The translations under genes and the position numbers were made by a program. Below are positions 7,443-16,544 of a stretch of DNA of 64,000 nt, in pieces. This DNA is from Firm-04 sp045596625. GTDB taxonomy: Bacteria > Bacillota > Clostridia > Oscillospirales > Ruminococcaceae. Location: assembly GCA_045596625.1 (NCBI GenBank), contig JAZOCU010000007.1, positions 1 to 64,000 on the forward strand. Reading direction: 5' to 3'. A model generated the notes under the pieces. That model saw nothing but the letters and a program-made list of their open reading frames with translations. It ran no database searches and was not told the DNA's origin. How positions within the stretch are numbered: the first letter of the stretch is position 1; each line of letters starts with the position of its first letter.

Positions 7443-10304
7443 TCAATCCGGTGTTTTCAGCAATGCCGTATCCAATACGGCATCTTTTTGGAAAACACTG
7501 TTATCATCGGCTTCAAGCCGAATGGTCAGAGTTGTATGCTCCTCGGTCAGATACCAGCCGGGAGAGGCGGAAAGCGGTATCAGCAATGTACCGTTCCGCA
7601 CGGTAAAATCCATAGAGACAGTATCTTCGATCTCATGGGTATTGCATACAAAGGAGATCGTGCCGGCAGCATTGCCGGAAAGTCCTGAAACTGTAAGCTG
7701 TAAAAAATCGCAGTCTGCACCGTTGAGCGGTTGCTCCAAGGTAAGATCGGTACGCAGTACTGTGCGCAGATTAGTGGTTTTTTCCTTTGCGGAAACCGTT
7801 ATCGGCATGAGTGTTTTTGCAGCTTCGGACTGTGCCCAGACGATGGGCAGCATTTGCAGATCCTCTTGCGTCAGACATTCGATCAGGGTACGCCATGCCG
7901 GGAATGCCTGTTCGGGAAGATCGCTGCCCTTGGTCATAAACAGCAGATCTTTGTAGGTATAGGGGACATAGCCTTCTGTCAGCAGCCATTCGTATACAGA
8001 AAAACTGCGCAGCGAGGTTGTCATTTCGTCAATCAGCGTGCCGTTTTGCAGCACGACCAGCTTTGGCGGAGCAGCTTTCAGCTCTTCCAGTGCGATTTCC
8101 TGCATGGTGGAATTGCTGATGTTATACAGAGAGGTGTATCGGGTTGGCAGCTTCTGATCCATCATCATGGACATCGCGATATAGATGGTACCATTGAACA
8201 CGGTATCCTCGGGCGCAGTGCAGACAGCGCGGCAAAGCTCTGCATAATTCTGAATTTTTGTGGCACGGGTTCCGGTCAGATAGCCGCTGCCGAGCTTAGG
8301 AATTCCCAAGGCATCACCGTCAATATAGACAGCATCTGCGTCATGGGCAGTCTGCTTTACCTGCCAATCGGGTATGAAAACCGGAAGCATATTGCACATG
8401 GTAAAGGCAATGCACATTACGGCACCTGTCATCGCTGTGACATACTGTTTTCTGCGGACAGAAGCTGAATTTTGCAGCAGAGAGAACAGCAGGGGCAATG
8501 CGGTGCAAAGTGCCAGCATCATCCAGTAATATATAGCACGATCCCCGCCATCGTATCGGACATAGATGTAATTGGCGAGCAGCGGTGTACAGCAAAGGGT
8601 AAAGAGCAGCGCTTCCCATGTGCCAAGGCGCTCCCTGCGATCCTGCAGACGAGTGAGCAGCAGAAGAAAGAATCCCACGAATGCAAGCGCAGCGAATTTT
8701 TTCAGCCATTCCGGATCTGCGGAGATCGCAGCAAGATCGGATCCGGTCAGCATAAGACTGCCGTTGGTCTCGGTGGTCGTGCCGGTGTTTTCAAGGATAT
8801 ACTGCACGATATGCAGGAATATGGGGATATAGCACAGTCCGGCGATCAGCAATGGGATCGCGCGACGGATCCATGGCATGAGATTGCGTTTCTGCTTGAG
8901 AGAAGCCAGTTCCTCTCTGCCTTCTTTTCGTGCGAAGCGAAGGATCAGCACCGGCACAAAGGCAATCGCCAGAACGCCGCCAATGGAAGGGTTCCATAAA
9001 ATACCCAGTATTGAAAGCCAGATCCAGGCATACAGACTTGTGATGGCGCTGGTTCGGATCTTGGGGCTGTTCAGGATAAACAGCGTGAGAAAGGCAAAGA
9101 TCCAGCGGACGATATAATTATAGCCCCATTGTGCGAATACGGTGGGATACAGCAGCGATTGGAACAACAGGAAGGCTGTGATGTGATCGCTTGAAAACAA
9201 TCGCACGATCAGTGCCGCACCGCAGGCGAGCAGCAGATTGCCGCAGACAACGCCGGGGGAAAGCGCAGCAAAGCTGTCCTCAAAAAACAGAGCCGCTGTG
9301 CCGCTGTATACATAGTCGCACAGTCCGTGAATGGGATAGAAATCGAAGTAGGGCAGACTGCCGTAGCTGAGCAGCTGCTGTGTGGGAATGGCATATTCGC
9401 CATAGTGGAACCAATCGGTGAGAATGGATGTGTTAGGCAGACAATACACAAGCACTGCCGCAGCGCTCAGCATCGTGGAGCACCAGATGCCGGCTTTTTT
9501 CTTCACCAGATGGTGCAGCGCCAATGCCAGAAGAATTCCGGTGATGCACAGGCAAAAGAGCATCCATGGAACCGAGGGATATAGAAATTCGATCCCTGTT
9601 TCTGTTTCGCAGGGAAATCGCCATGCATAGCAGAAGCCCAGCGGCAGCAGCAATTGTGAATAACGGAGCAGCATTGCAATGCGATCTGCTGAGGGACGGA
9701 AGCCTTGCAGCAGTACCAGCAGAAAATCCAGCCAGAGCACCACAAGACAGAATGGCTCTGTCAATGCGGCAGCAAATTGCAGTCCGAATACTGCATAAAG
9801 ACACTGCATCAGAATGACTGCGGTATATTGATGCAGCAGGATCGACAGGATCAGATCCCGCACATTCTCGCAGGACTGCTTATGAACCACCAGCAGCCAG
9901 AAGGCGGCAAAGGCGATCAGTGCTGCCATCAGTACCGAGCAGTCGGAAAAACGGTTCATCCAGATCTGACAGAGGATCCATATGGGGAACAGCTCAGCAA
10001 TGGGTGCCCGATCGCAAACCGGCTGCCATAGATTCAGCAGCAGGCCGTAAAGGCAAAAGATAACAGGCAATCCGAACAGCAGCAGATTCATAATATGCAG
10101 CTCTGCTGTTTTGTTGACAGCTGTCCATGTGGCAAAGGTTACAGAGAATTCTTTGTATTGTTCGATCTGCTCCAGCCATCCGCATTGACGGGCAACTGAG
10201 AATACAGTGAACAGGGAAAGCACGGCTGCCATAATGAGATGCAGCGTTGTGCCGGGAATCAACATCTTCCGCAGCAGATCACCGGCAGAAACACGCTTTG
10301 GCAT
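7443..10304 (-). CDS. large polytopic membrane protein, possible GT-C-type glycosyltransferase
   Basis: A 953-residue protein with roughly 14-16 hydrophobic segments through residue ~620, then a soluble C-terminal region of ~300 residues whose last 110 look like a beta-rich module (LQLTVSGLSGNAAGTISFVC). The extracytoplasmic loop YGEYAIPTQQLLSYGSLPYFDFYPIHG has acidic residues and a D-x-x-P-x-H-G pattern reminiscent of lipid-sugar-dependent GT-C enzymes, which is the basis for the tentative call; no family is firmly recognised. The ATG at 10304 has AAGGAGA eight bases upstream. It sits 22 bp after the LRR-dockerin gene and 54 bp before the LtaS-like gene, all minus strand, implying one operon for a surface glycan or glycolipid. 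Confidence 0.7.
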   Translation of the reverse strand: MPKRVSAGDLLRKMLIPGTTLHLIMAAVLSLFTVFSVARQCGWLEQIEQYKEFSVTFATWTAVNKTAELHIMNLLLFGLPVIFCLYGLLLNLWQPVCDRAPIAELFPIWILCQIWMNRFSDCSVLMAALIAFAAFWLLVVHKQSCENVRDLILSILLHQYTAVILMQCLYAVFGLQFAAALTEPFCLVVLWLDFLLVLLQGFRPSADRIAMLLRYSQLLLPLGFCYAWRFPCETETGIEFLYPSVPWMLFCLCITGILLALALHHLVKKKAGIWCSTMLSAAAVLVYCLPNTSILTDWFHYGEYAIPTQQLLSYGSLPYFDFYPIHGLCDYVYSGTAALFFEDSFAALSPGVVCGNLLLACGAALIVRLFSSDHITAFLLFQSLLYPTVFAQWGYNYIVRWIFAFLTLFILNSPKIRTSAITSLYAWIWLSILGILWNPSIGGVLAIAFVPVLILRFARKEGREELASLKQKRNLMPWIRRAIPLLIAGLCYIPIFLHIVQYILENTGTTTETNGSLMLTGSDLAAISADPEWLKKFAALAFVGFFLLLLTRLQDRRERLGTWEALLFTLCCTPLLANYIYVRYDGGDRAIYYWMMLALCTALPLLFSLLQNSASVRRKQYVTAMTGAVMCIAFTMCNMLPVFIPDWQVKQTAHDADAVYIDGDALGIPKLGSGYLTGTRATKIQNYAELCRAVCTAPEDTVFNGTIYIAMSMMMDQKLPTRYTSLYNISNSTMQEIALEELKAAPPKLVVLQNGTLIDEMTTSLRSFSVYEWLLTEGYVPYTYKDLLFMTKGSDLPEQAFPAWRTLIECLTQEDLQMLPIVWAQSEAAKTLMPITVSAKEKTTNLRTVLRTDLTLEQPLNGADCDFLQLTVSGLSGNAAGTISFVCNTHEIEDTVSMDFTVRNGTLLIPLSASPGWYLTEEHTTLTIRLEADDNSVFQKDAVLDTALLKTPD

Positions 10305-10326
10305 GGGTTCATCTCCTTGTTATGTA

Positions 10327-11709
10327 TCAAGTATATTGAGAGAGTACCGCAAGTCCTTCTAAATAGGAGAGTACATCCAGCAGGGTGAGGCATCCGTCCT
10401 GATCCCGATCAGCAACAGAAAGGGCAGCCATGGAAGGCACATTTTCCGTAAGCTCTGTTACACAGCGAGCCAGCAGTACCGCATCTGCCACAGAACGGAT
10501 ACCGTCTTCGTTGAAGTCTGCGAGAACAGGCAGTACAACATATGCAAAGCCGCTGCTTTTTTGGCAGAATGTCTCGGCAGGTGTATTTTCATGGCAATAT
10601 GCTGTTACAGAGGCGGAACAATACAGAGCATTGGATGCAATGGTTTTCAAGGAATAGGGCAGATTGATTGTTTCAAGACCGGTGCAGAAGGCGAATGCGA
10701 AGTTTTGGAGCGAGCTGATTCCCTCGGGGAGTGTGATTTCCTTGAGCGAAAGACAACCGCTGAACGCACTGTTGCCGATCGTAGTCAGCGTAGAAGGCAG
10801 CTTCAGCTCGGATAATGCTGAACAGTCGGCAGCAAAGCTGTCGGGCAGCACGGTAACGCCCTCGGCAATGGTCAATGCAGTCAGTGATTCGCATTGGGAA
10901 AAGGCGTAATCGCCATATTCAGTACAATATTGCAGTTCGGGAATCTGCTGCAATGCAGAGCAGCCCGAAAAGGCAAATGCGCCAAGCTCGGTGATCTTAC
11001 CGTTGATTTGCAGCTCGGCAAGTGCACTGCAGCTGCGAAATGCCGAATCCGGAATTACTGTGACCGCTTCAGGGAGCGTGATCTCAGTGATCTTCTGGCA
11101 ATATTGGAACGCACCGCTGCCGATTTCCGTGACACCGGAAGGGATCGGGCATTGTTCCAGCGACTTGCAGCCCTCAAAGCACAGAGGAGGAATTACGGTA
11201 ACGCTTTCGGGAAGCTGTACCGAAGTCAGCTTCAAAGATTGCGAGAAGCAGCCGGTTCCGATGGATTCCAGCGTATCGGGAATGACAATGGTTGCCAGAC
11301 CTGCCATTTCGGCAAAAGCATATTCACCGATAGAAACCAGCGAAGCGGGCAGAGTGACTGTGCTGAGCGCATTGCAGTCATAGAAGGCATAATCTCCGAT
11401 TTCCGTTACGGTATTCGGGATCGAAATCGTCAAGGCGGCGATGCCGTTATGATCTGGGCTGAATGCTTCTTCGCCAATGGCAACAACCGGTGCGCCGCCC
11501 AGTGTTTCGGGAATTTTGATGTAAGCTGTGGTGCCGATGTATTCTGTGATGACAGCGCCGGCATCGGTCAGCGTATAAACAAAGCCGTTTTCCGTAAGCG
11601 GTTCGGCATCTGCCGCCATTACCGTTGGGGCGGGCAGTAAGCCGAGCAGGAGTACAACGGCATTCAGAACAGCAGTATGCCGTAATGGATTATGTCGCAG
11701 TCGCATCAT
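10327..11709 (-). CDS. secreted BspA-type leucine-rich repeat protein with C-terminal dockerin
   Basis: A 460-residue exported protein. An N-terminal signal peptide (hydrophobic VLNAVVLLLGLLPAPTVMA) is followed by about twelve BspA/LRR_5 repeats with the pattern I-P-x-x-V-T-x-I-G-x-x-A-F-x-x-C-x-x-L. The last ~65 residues form a dockerin: DFNEDGIRSVADAVLLARCV and DRDQDGCLTLLDVLSYLEGL are the two calcium-loop/helix repeats. It should therefore be displayed through a cohesin partner. BspA-type repeats typically mediate binding to host or substrate; here the ligand is unknown. ATG 11709 is chosen because GGGAGG precedes it by 9 bp; the open frame extends to 11742 without a site. Its promoter is at 11753-11781. 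It heads the minus-strand operon with the GT-C-like and LtaS-like genes. Confidence 0.9.
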   Translation of the reverse strand: MMRLRHNPLRHTAVLNAVVLLLGLLPAPTVMAADAEPLTENGFVYTLTDAGAVITEYIGTTAYIKIPETLGGAPVVAIGEEAFSPDHNGIAALTISIPNTVTEIGDYAFYDCNALSTVTLPASLVSIGEYAFAEMAGLATIVIPDTLESIGTGCFSQSLKLTSVQLPESVTVIPPLCFEGCKSLEQCPIPSGVTEIGSGAFQYCQKITEITLPEAVTVIPDSAFRSCSALAELQINGKITELGAFAFSGCSALQQIPELQYCTEYGDYAFSQCESLTALTIAEGVTVLPDSFAADCSALSELKLPSTLTTIGNSAFSGCLSLKEITLPEGISSLQNFAFAFCTGLETINLPYSLKTIASNALYCSASVTAYCHENTPAETFCQKSSGFAYVVLPVLADFNEDGIRSVADAVLLARCVTELTENVPSMAALSVADRDQDGCLTLLDVLSYLEGLAVLSQYT

Positions 11710-11752
11710 ACAAGACAGCCTCCCTTTGCAGTACGGATTCAAATACGCTTAT

Positions 11753-11781
11753 ATTTTAGCATATTAAGCGCAGAATGTCCA
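11753..11781 (-). promoter_or_regulatory. promoter of the LRR-dockerin operon
   Basis: Minus strand -35 TGGACA (11781-11776), 17 bp, -10 TAAAAT (11758-11753), 44 bp before the start codon. Confidence 0.7.
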
Positions 11782-11906
11782 GTGTTTTCACGAGATTTTA
11801 AGATTTTCTTCAAAATTTCAGAAAGCATATCCTGTTTTTCTGTCACGTACATCTGTATTCACAAAAAGTACATTTATTGCATCGGAAACTTTGTGAAAGC
11901 AGCCAA

Positions 11907-11935
11907 TTGATTTTTTGTGACAAATAGAATATACT
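11907..11935 (+). promoter_or_regulatory. aspartate kinase promoter
   Basis: -35 TTGATT (11907-11912), 17 bp, -10 TATACT (11930-11935). The short leader (about 40 nt) leaves no room for a lysine riboswitch. Confidence 0.82.
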
Positions 11936-11982
11936 ATATGGTAACGGCTATTTGAATGTTTCAGAAAGAAAGGATGCTCGCA

Positions 11983-13341
11983 ATGGCAACAGTACAAATA
12001 AAAACGGTTAAGTTTGGTGGAAGCAGTCTTGCAGATGCTGCACAATTCCGGAAGGTAAAGGCAATTATCGAGGCGGATGAAGGACGTCGGTTCGTGGTGC
12101 CTTCTGCCCCGGGCAAGCGCCATGCAAAGGATACGAAAATTACAGATCTGCTTTATCGCTGTCAGAAGCTCGCGGCGGAAGGCGCTGATTTTTCCGAATC
12201 GCTGGAGATGATTCGTGAGCGATATCTGGAGATCGCAAGATCTCTTTCCATCCGCTTTGATCCTACCGAGGAGTTGGAGAAGATCGGTGCACATCTGAAA
12301 GAAGGGGCAACCAAGGATTATGCTGCCAGCCGCGGTGAATATCTCAATGGTTTGCTGCTCAGTGATTATCTGGGATTTCCGTTTGTAGATGCCGCTGAGG
12401 TGGTTTGCTTCAATGGCGCAGGCGTATTCCAGATGGAAGAAACGATGCAGAAAATGCGCAAGCGTCTTGCAGATATGGATCGTGCTGTGATTCCCGGATT
12501 CTACGGTGCGGCACCCAATGGTGATATCATTACATTTTCTCGCGGCGGCTCTGATATCACGGGCTCCTTGGTAGCAAGAGCAGTTCGTGCAGCTATTTAC
12601 GAAAACTGGACTGATGTTTCCGGTGTGTTGGTAGCAGATCCCCGTATCGTTCCCGATGCAGCTGTGATCAATACTGTTACATATGAGGAGCTGCGGGAGC
12701 TTTCCTATATGGGTGCTACCGTATTGCATGAGGATGCGATTTTCCCTGTTCGTGCTGCCGGTATTCCGATCAATATTCGTAATACCAATGATCCTTCTGC
12801 TCCCGGTACCCTGATCGTGGCAGATGATAGCGCCGAGAGCGATACATTGACCGGTTATACCATTACCGGTATTGCAGGCAAGAAGGGATTTTGCGCCATC
12901 AATATCCAGAAGGCGATGATGAATGCAGAGCTTGGCTTCTGCCGCAAAGTGCTTTCTGTGCTGGAGGAAAACGGGATTTCCTTTGAACATATGCCTTCCG
13001 GTATTGACACAATGACCTTGATTTTGCCCGAGGACGCCATTCGCGGCAAGGAACAGACCGTGCTTTCCGGCATTCGCAAGGCGGTTTCTCCGGATCGCTG
13101 TGAGATCGAGCATGGCATTTCTCTGCTGGCGGTCGTTGGTCGAGGTATGCGCCGTACCAGAGGTACTGCGGCACGTATTTTTGCAGCATTGGCACATGCC
13201 CGCATCAATGTGAAGATGATCGATCAAGGCTCCAGTGAGCTGAATATTATCATTGGTCTGCTGGATGGTGACTTTGAAGAAGCTGTCCGTCGTATTTATG
13301 ATGTGTTCATTACAAGCGTTGCTGCTGAGGAAGCCAATTGA
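11983..13341 (+). CDS. lysC: aspartate kinase
   Basis: Phosphorylates L-aspartate with ATP, the first step to lysine, threonine and methionine. The 452-residue protein opens with VKFGGSSLADAAQFRKV, the nucleotide-binding signature of the family, contains the substrate loop FSRGGSDITGSLVA, and ends with two ACT regulatory segments (ITGIAGKKGFCAINIQKAMM and LAVVGRGMRRTRGTAARIF). This long single-chain form with paired ACT domains is usually feedback-inhibited by lysine or threonine. ATG 11983 follows AAAGGA by 8 bp; the earlier in-frame ATGs at 11956 and 11974 have no suitable site. It is a monocistron between its promoter and a terminator at 13356-13399. Paralogs may exist elsewhere, so lysC is used for the activity, not for a regulatory class. 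Confidence 0.93.
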   Translation: MATVQIKTVKFGGSSLADAAQFRKVKAIIEADEGRRFVVPSAPGKRHAKDTKITDLLYRCQKLAAEGADFSESLEMIRERYLEIARSLSIRFDPTEELEKIGAHLKEGATKDYAASRGEYLNGLLLSDYLGFPFVDAAEVVCFNGAGVFQMEETMQKMRKRLADMDRAVIPGFYGAAPNGDIITFSRGGSDITGSLVARAVRAAIYENWTDVSGVLVADPRIVPDAAVINTVTYEELRELSYMGATVLHEDAIFPVRAAGIPINIRNTNDPSAPGTLIVADDSAESDTLTGYTITGIAGKKGFCAINIQKAMMNAELGFCRKVLSVLEENGISFEHMPSGIDTMTLILPEDAIRGKEQTVLSGIRKAVSPDRCEIEHGISLLAVVGRGMRRTRGTAARIFAALAHARINVKMIDQGSSELNIIIGLLDGDFEEAVRRIYDVFITSVAAEEAN

Positions 13342-13355
13342 ATTTTATCAACAAC

Positions 13356-13399
13356 AAGCGCATTTCTTCTGTTTCAGATGGAATGCGCTCGTGTTTTTT
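13356..13399 (+). terminator. terminator of the aspartate kinase gene
   Basis: AGCGCATTTC pairs with GGAATGCGCT, followed by GTGTTTTTT. Confidence 0.85.
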
Positions 13400-13442
13400 G
13401 TGGTTTTCCTTACATTTCCATAACAAATCGTAAAAATTTTGA

Positions 13443-13471
13443 TTGACAAACCGTGGGAAGTCTGCTATAAT
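13443..13471 (+). promoter_or_regulatory. promoter of the cytidylate-kinase-like gene
   Basis: Perfect -35 TTGACA (13443-13448), 17 bp, perfect -10 TATAAT (13466-13471). Confidence 0.9.
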
Positions 13472-13572
13472 AAAGCAGACGAAATCTTTGATGATTTTTG
13501 TTTATTTTCAACAACAATTGACTTGGCAAATGGTATATATCCCATACCACAACCTACGGAGGCATCGTATTT

Positions 13573-14193
13573 ATGAATCCGATCATTATTACCATCAGTC
13601 GTGAATATGGCAGCGGCGGCCGGGAAATCGCACAGCGCCTCTCGGATCTGCTGGAAATCCCTGTGTTTGACCGCAAGCTGATCGATCTGACCGCAGATAA
13701 ATGCGGCTATTCCACGAAGTTCATTCAAGAGAACGAAGAGCGCATGACCAATTCGTTTTTGTTCAATATTGCTGTAACGGGAAATTATTCCCCCTTTTAT
13801 CATTCCGGTGATATGGGCACGATCCCTCAGGATTATGTATTTTTGACGCAAAGCCGCATCATCAGCACGCTGGCACAGCAGCATACATCTGCGATTTTTG
13901 TAGGCCGCTGTGCGGATTACATTCTGCGTGAGCAGCCGAATCTGTTCAGTGTGTTTATCACTGCGGATCTGGATTCTCGTGTTAAGCGTGCCGTGGAGGA
14001 ATATCAGGTGCCGGCAGAAAAGGCAGTTGCCATCGTGACCCGAAAGGATAAAGCACGCCGTCGGCATTATAATTATTATACCGGTATGGACTGGGGAACC
14101 TGCTCCAATTATCATATGGTACTCAATACCGGCAAGCTGGGCATTGCTTCTGCGACGGGTATTCTTGCCGATGTGCTGAGCGATCGTCGATAA
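13573..14193 (+). CDS. cytidylate kinase-like family protein
   Basis: A 206-residue P-loop-type protein. It begins IITISREYGSGGREIAQRLS, the glycine-rich nucleotide-binding loop of the cytidylate-kinase-like family (PF13189), and continues with VFDRKLIDLTA and the lid-like block RAVEEYQVPAEKAVAIVTRKDKARRRHYNYYT, rich in arginines as in NMP kinases. The family phosphorylates (or binds) a nucleoside monophosphate, but it is distinct from the canonical Cmk and its substrate in Clostridia is not established. The ATG at 13573 follows GGAGGC. It has its own strong promoter; the next gene has a separate one. Confidence 0.88.
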   Translation: MNPIIITISREYGSGGREIAQRLSDLLEIPVFDRKLIDLTADKCGYSTKFIQENEERMTNSFLFNIAVTGNYSPFYHSGDMGTIPQDYVFLTQSRIISTLAQQHTSAIFVGRCADYILREQPNLFSVFITADLDSRVKRAVEEYQVPAEKAVAIVTRKDKARRRHYNYYTGMDWGTCSNYHMVLNTGKLGIASATGILADVLSDRR

Positions 14194-14258
14194 TTTGCAC
14201 GAATTTTTTTGCTTTTTCGAGCAAAATGCCATATTGCATCTAAAATCCGATAATTTGC

Positions 14259-14288
14259 TTGCAATGCAGCTGCAGAATATGTTATAAT
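14259..14288 (+). promoter_or_regulatory. promoter of the epsC-like gene
   Basis: -35 TTGCAA (14259-14264), 18 bp, -10 TATAAT (14283-14288). The leader to the GTG start is about 180 nt; no known riboswitch was recognised in it. The rest of the 280-bp gap holds nothing else I can identify. Confidence 0.72.
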
Positions 14289-14473
14289 AGTTCGGATAAC
14301 AATTGTGTTTTCCGGCATCGGTAATGCGAATCCGAGAAAACATGCTGTGTGCGCAGAGGCTGCAGCAGATTGGGGCGGTGTCTTTTGCCAAGAAGCAAGA
14401 AACATCAATAACAGATAGAGAGAAAAGCTTTGGAATGCTATAAAGAATTAGGAGTGAAAAGGGGGGCTTTGCT

Positions 14474-16405
14474 GTGTTTCGGTTAAGTCGTCGTAAGATC
14501 ATTTTGATATTAGCAGACTTTGTCATGCTTTTGGTGGCTGCGATCCTTGCATTTTACTTTTCAACACTGATGAAATTTCCCATTGAACCGCCCAGTACGA
14601 TCACGGCGGTTGCTGCGATTTCCGGTGTTGTCTGTGTGCTGACTCTTTGGATCAGTGGTGCCTATGCAAAGCTGTGGAGACATTCCACACGCAGAGACTA
14701 TCTTCTTTGCGTTTATGGTATGCTGGCCGGTGTATTGCTTTCCATGGGGATCATGCTTGCGACCGGCAAGACGATTCCATTGACATTCTGGCTGTTTTAC
14801 AGTATTATGAGCCTCGTTGCACTGGTAATGTTCCGCGTATTGTTCCGTCGGGCTTTCCTGCGGGATGAGCCGAGAGCTACATCCAGTGATGACAGCAATC
14901 AGAAGCGAGTTATGATCATCGGTGCAGGTATTGCCGGCAAAATGCTGCTGTCTGATATCGAAAATGCCCGCACAGATCCTTCCCATCCGGCATATCATTA
15001 TCATCCGGTATGTATGATCGATGATAATCTCAGCATTGTCGGCAATGTGATCAACGGCGTCAAGGTCATGGGTACGACATATGAGATCGCTTCGATCTGC
15101 CAGAGAGAGAACATTGATCTGATCATTTTTGCAATTCCGTCTTCAGAAGAAAAGGATCGTAAGCGGATTCTTGATATTTGCGGTGAAACCAAAAAGCCGA
15201 TCAAGGTGCTGCCTTTTATTGCCCAGTTGGTTCTGGGTGATACCCCCGAAGAACGGGTGCTGCTCTCTCAGGTGAAAGATATCGATGTGGAAGGACTGCT
15301 TGGCAGAGAGCCTATCACATTTGATAAAAATGATATCCGCGAGTTTATTGAAGGCAAGGTTTGTATGGTTACCGGCGGCGGCGGCAGTATCGGCTCCGAG
15401 CTGGTGCGCCAGATCTCCGAGTATAATCCCAGCCAGGTCATCATTGTGGATATCTATGAGAACAACGCTTATGAGATCCAGACTGAGCTGAATATGCGCT
15501 ATGGCAAGAGGCTGAATCTGGTAACACTGATCGCTTCGGTGCGTGATTACCAGCGTATGAGCCAGATCTTTGATCGCTATCGTCCCGATATCGTGTTCCA
15601 TGCAGCAGCGCATAAGCATGTTCCGCTGATGGAATATGCACCGATGGAAGCCATCAAGAATAACGTCATTGGTACCTTTAATGTGGCAACACTGGCAGAT
15701 TTCTTCCATGTTAAGCAGTTTGTGATGATCTCTACGGATAAGGCAGTGAATCCCACCAATGTGATGGGTGCATCCAAGCGCTGCTGCGAGATGATCGTGC
15801 AGTATATGGCACAGAGCAAGACCAATACCAATTTCGTAACCACAAGATTCGGTAATGTACTGGGTTCCAACGGCTCGGTCATTCCGCTGTTTAAGCGTCA
15901 GATCGAATCCGGACAACCTGTTACCGTAACGCATCCTGATATCATCCGTTATTTCATGACAATTCCGGAGGCAGTTTCGCTGGTATTGCAGGCGGGTGCT
16001 ATGGCAAATGGCGGAGAGATCTTTGTGCTGGATATGGGAGAGCCGGTTAAGATCACCACGTTGGCAGAAAACCTGATTCGTATGTATGGCAAAGTGCCTT
16101 ATAAAGAGGTCGAGATCCACTTCACCGGATTGCGCCCGGGTGAAAAGCTCTTTGAAGAGCTGCTGATGGATGAGGAGGGTCTGACCAATACATCCAACAA
16201 AAAGATTTTCATTGGACAGCAGATCACCATTGAACCGGTTACATTTATGGAAAAGCTCAATATCCTGCGTGATGCAGCAAACGCCAATAAGGCTGAGCTG
16301 ACGGTTTCGCTGCTTGCCGATCTGGTGCCGACCTTCCAGCATAAGGAAATGGAACTGCATGATGCTCCTGTGAAGGCGAAAGAACCGCTGCGCATGGAGG
16401 CATAA
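14474..16405 (+). CDS. membrane-bound nucleotide-sugar 4,6-dehydratase (CapD/EpsC/WbpM type)
   Basis: A 643-residue polysaccharide biosynthesis protein. Four N-terminal transmembrane helices (residues ~10-125) are followed by a CoA-binding-like Rossmann fold (VMIIGAGIAGKML) and then the SDR dehydratase domain with NAD motif MVTGGGGSIGSELV. The catalytic region reads STDKAVNPTNVMGASKR, in which the usual Tyr of Y-x-x-x-K is Met, typical of the long WbpM/FlaA1-type enzymes. These convert UDP-GlcNAc to its 4-keto-6-deoxy derivative for bacillosamine- or fucosamine-containing glycans. Start is GTG at 14474, seven bases after the G-rich AAAAGGGGGG. No glycosyltransferase cluster follows directly; it is monocistronic with a terminator at 16429. 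Confidence 0.9.
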   Translation: MFRLSRRKIILILADFVMLLVAAILAFYFSTLMKFPIEPPSTITAVAAISGVVCVLTLWISGAYAKLWRHSTRRDYLLCVYGMLAGVLLSMGIMLATGKTIPLTFWLFYSIMSLVALVMFRVLFRRAFLRDEPRATSSDDSNQKRVMIIGAGIAGKMLLSDIENARTDPSHPAYHYHPVCMIDDNLSIVGNVINGVKVMGTTYEIASICQRENIDLIIFAIPSSEEKDRKRILDICGETKKPIKVLPFIAQLVLGDTPEERVLLSQVKDIDVEGLLGREPITFDKNDIREFIEGKVCMVTGGGGSIGSELVRQISEYNPSQVIIVDIYENNAYEIQTELNMRYGKRLNLVTLIASVRDYQRMSQIFDRYRPDIVFHAAAHKHVPLMEYAPMEAIKNNVIGTFNVATLADFFHVKQFVMISTDKAVNPTNVMGASKRCCEMIVQYMAQSKTNTNFVTTRFGNVLGSNGSVIPLFKRQIESGQPVTVTHPDIIRYFMTIPEAVSLVLQAGAMANGGEIFVLDMGEPVKITTLAENLIRMYGKVPYKEVEIHFTGLRPGEKLFEELLMDEEGLTNTSNKKIFIGQQITIEPVTFMEKLNILRDAANANKAELTVSLLADLVPTFQHKEMELHDAPVKAKEPLRMEA

Positions 16406-16428
16406 GGGCATAAGCTTATTGAATCATG

Positions 16429-16467
16429 AAAAAAGCACTTCTGATGCCATATCAGAGGTGCTTTTTT
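16429..16467 (+). terminator. terminator of the epsC-like gene
   Basis: AAAAAAGCAC-TCTGA pairs with TCAGA-GTGCTTTTTT, ending in a T-run on the plus strand. Confidence 0.92.
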
Positions 16468-16496
16468 GCGTGCTTTCATATTGCATATAAAATAAA

Positions 16497-16535
16497 ATCC
16501 GCTATGATATCTCTACGACAGATATCATAGCGGAT
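16497..16535 (-). terminator. ileS terminator
   Basis: ATCCGCTATGATATCT pairs perfectly with AGATATCATAGCGGAT around a 7-nt loop; on the minus strand it is followed by TTTATTTTAT. Confidence 0.9.
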
Positions 16536-16544
16536 CGATGTTGA

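Noticed and set aside
11818..13227. 469-codon open frame antisense to aspartate kinase
   Set aside because: It is a reverse-strand shadow, rich in Cys and His, without a ribosome binding site.
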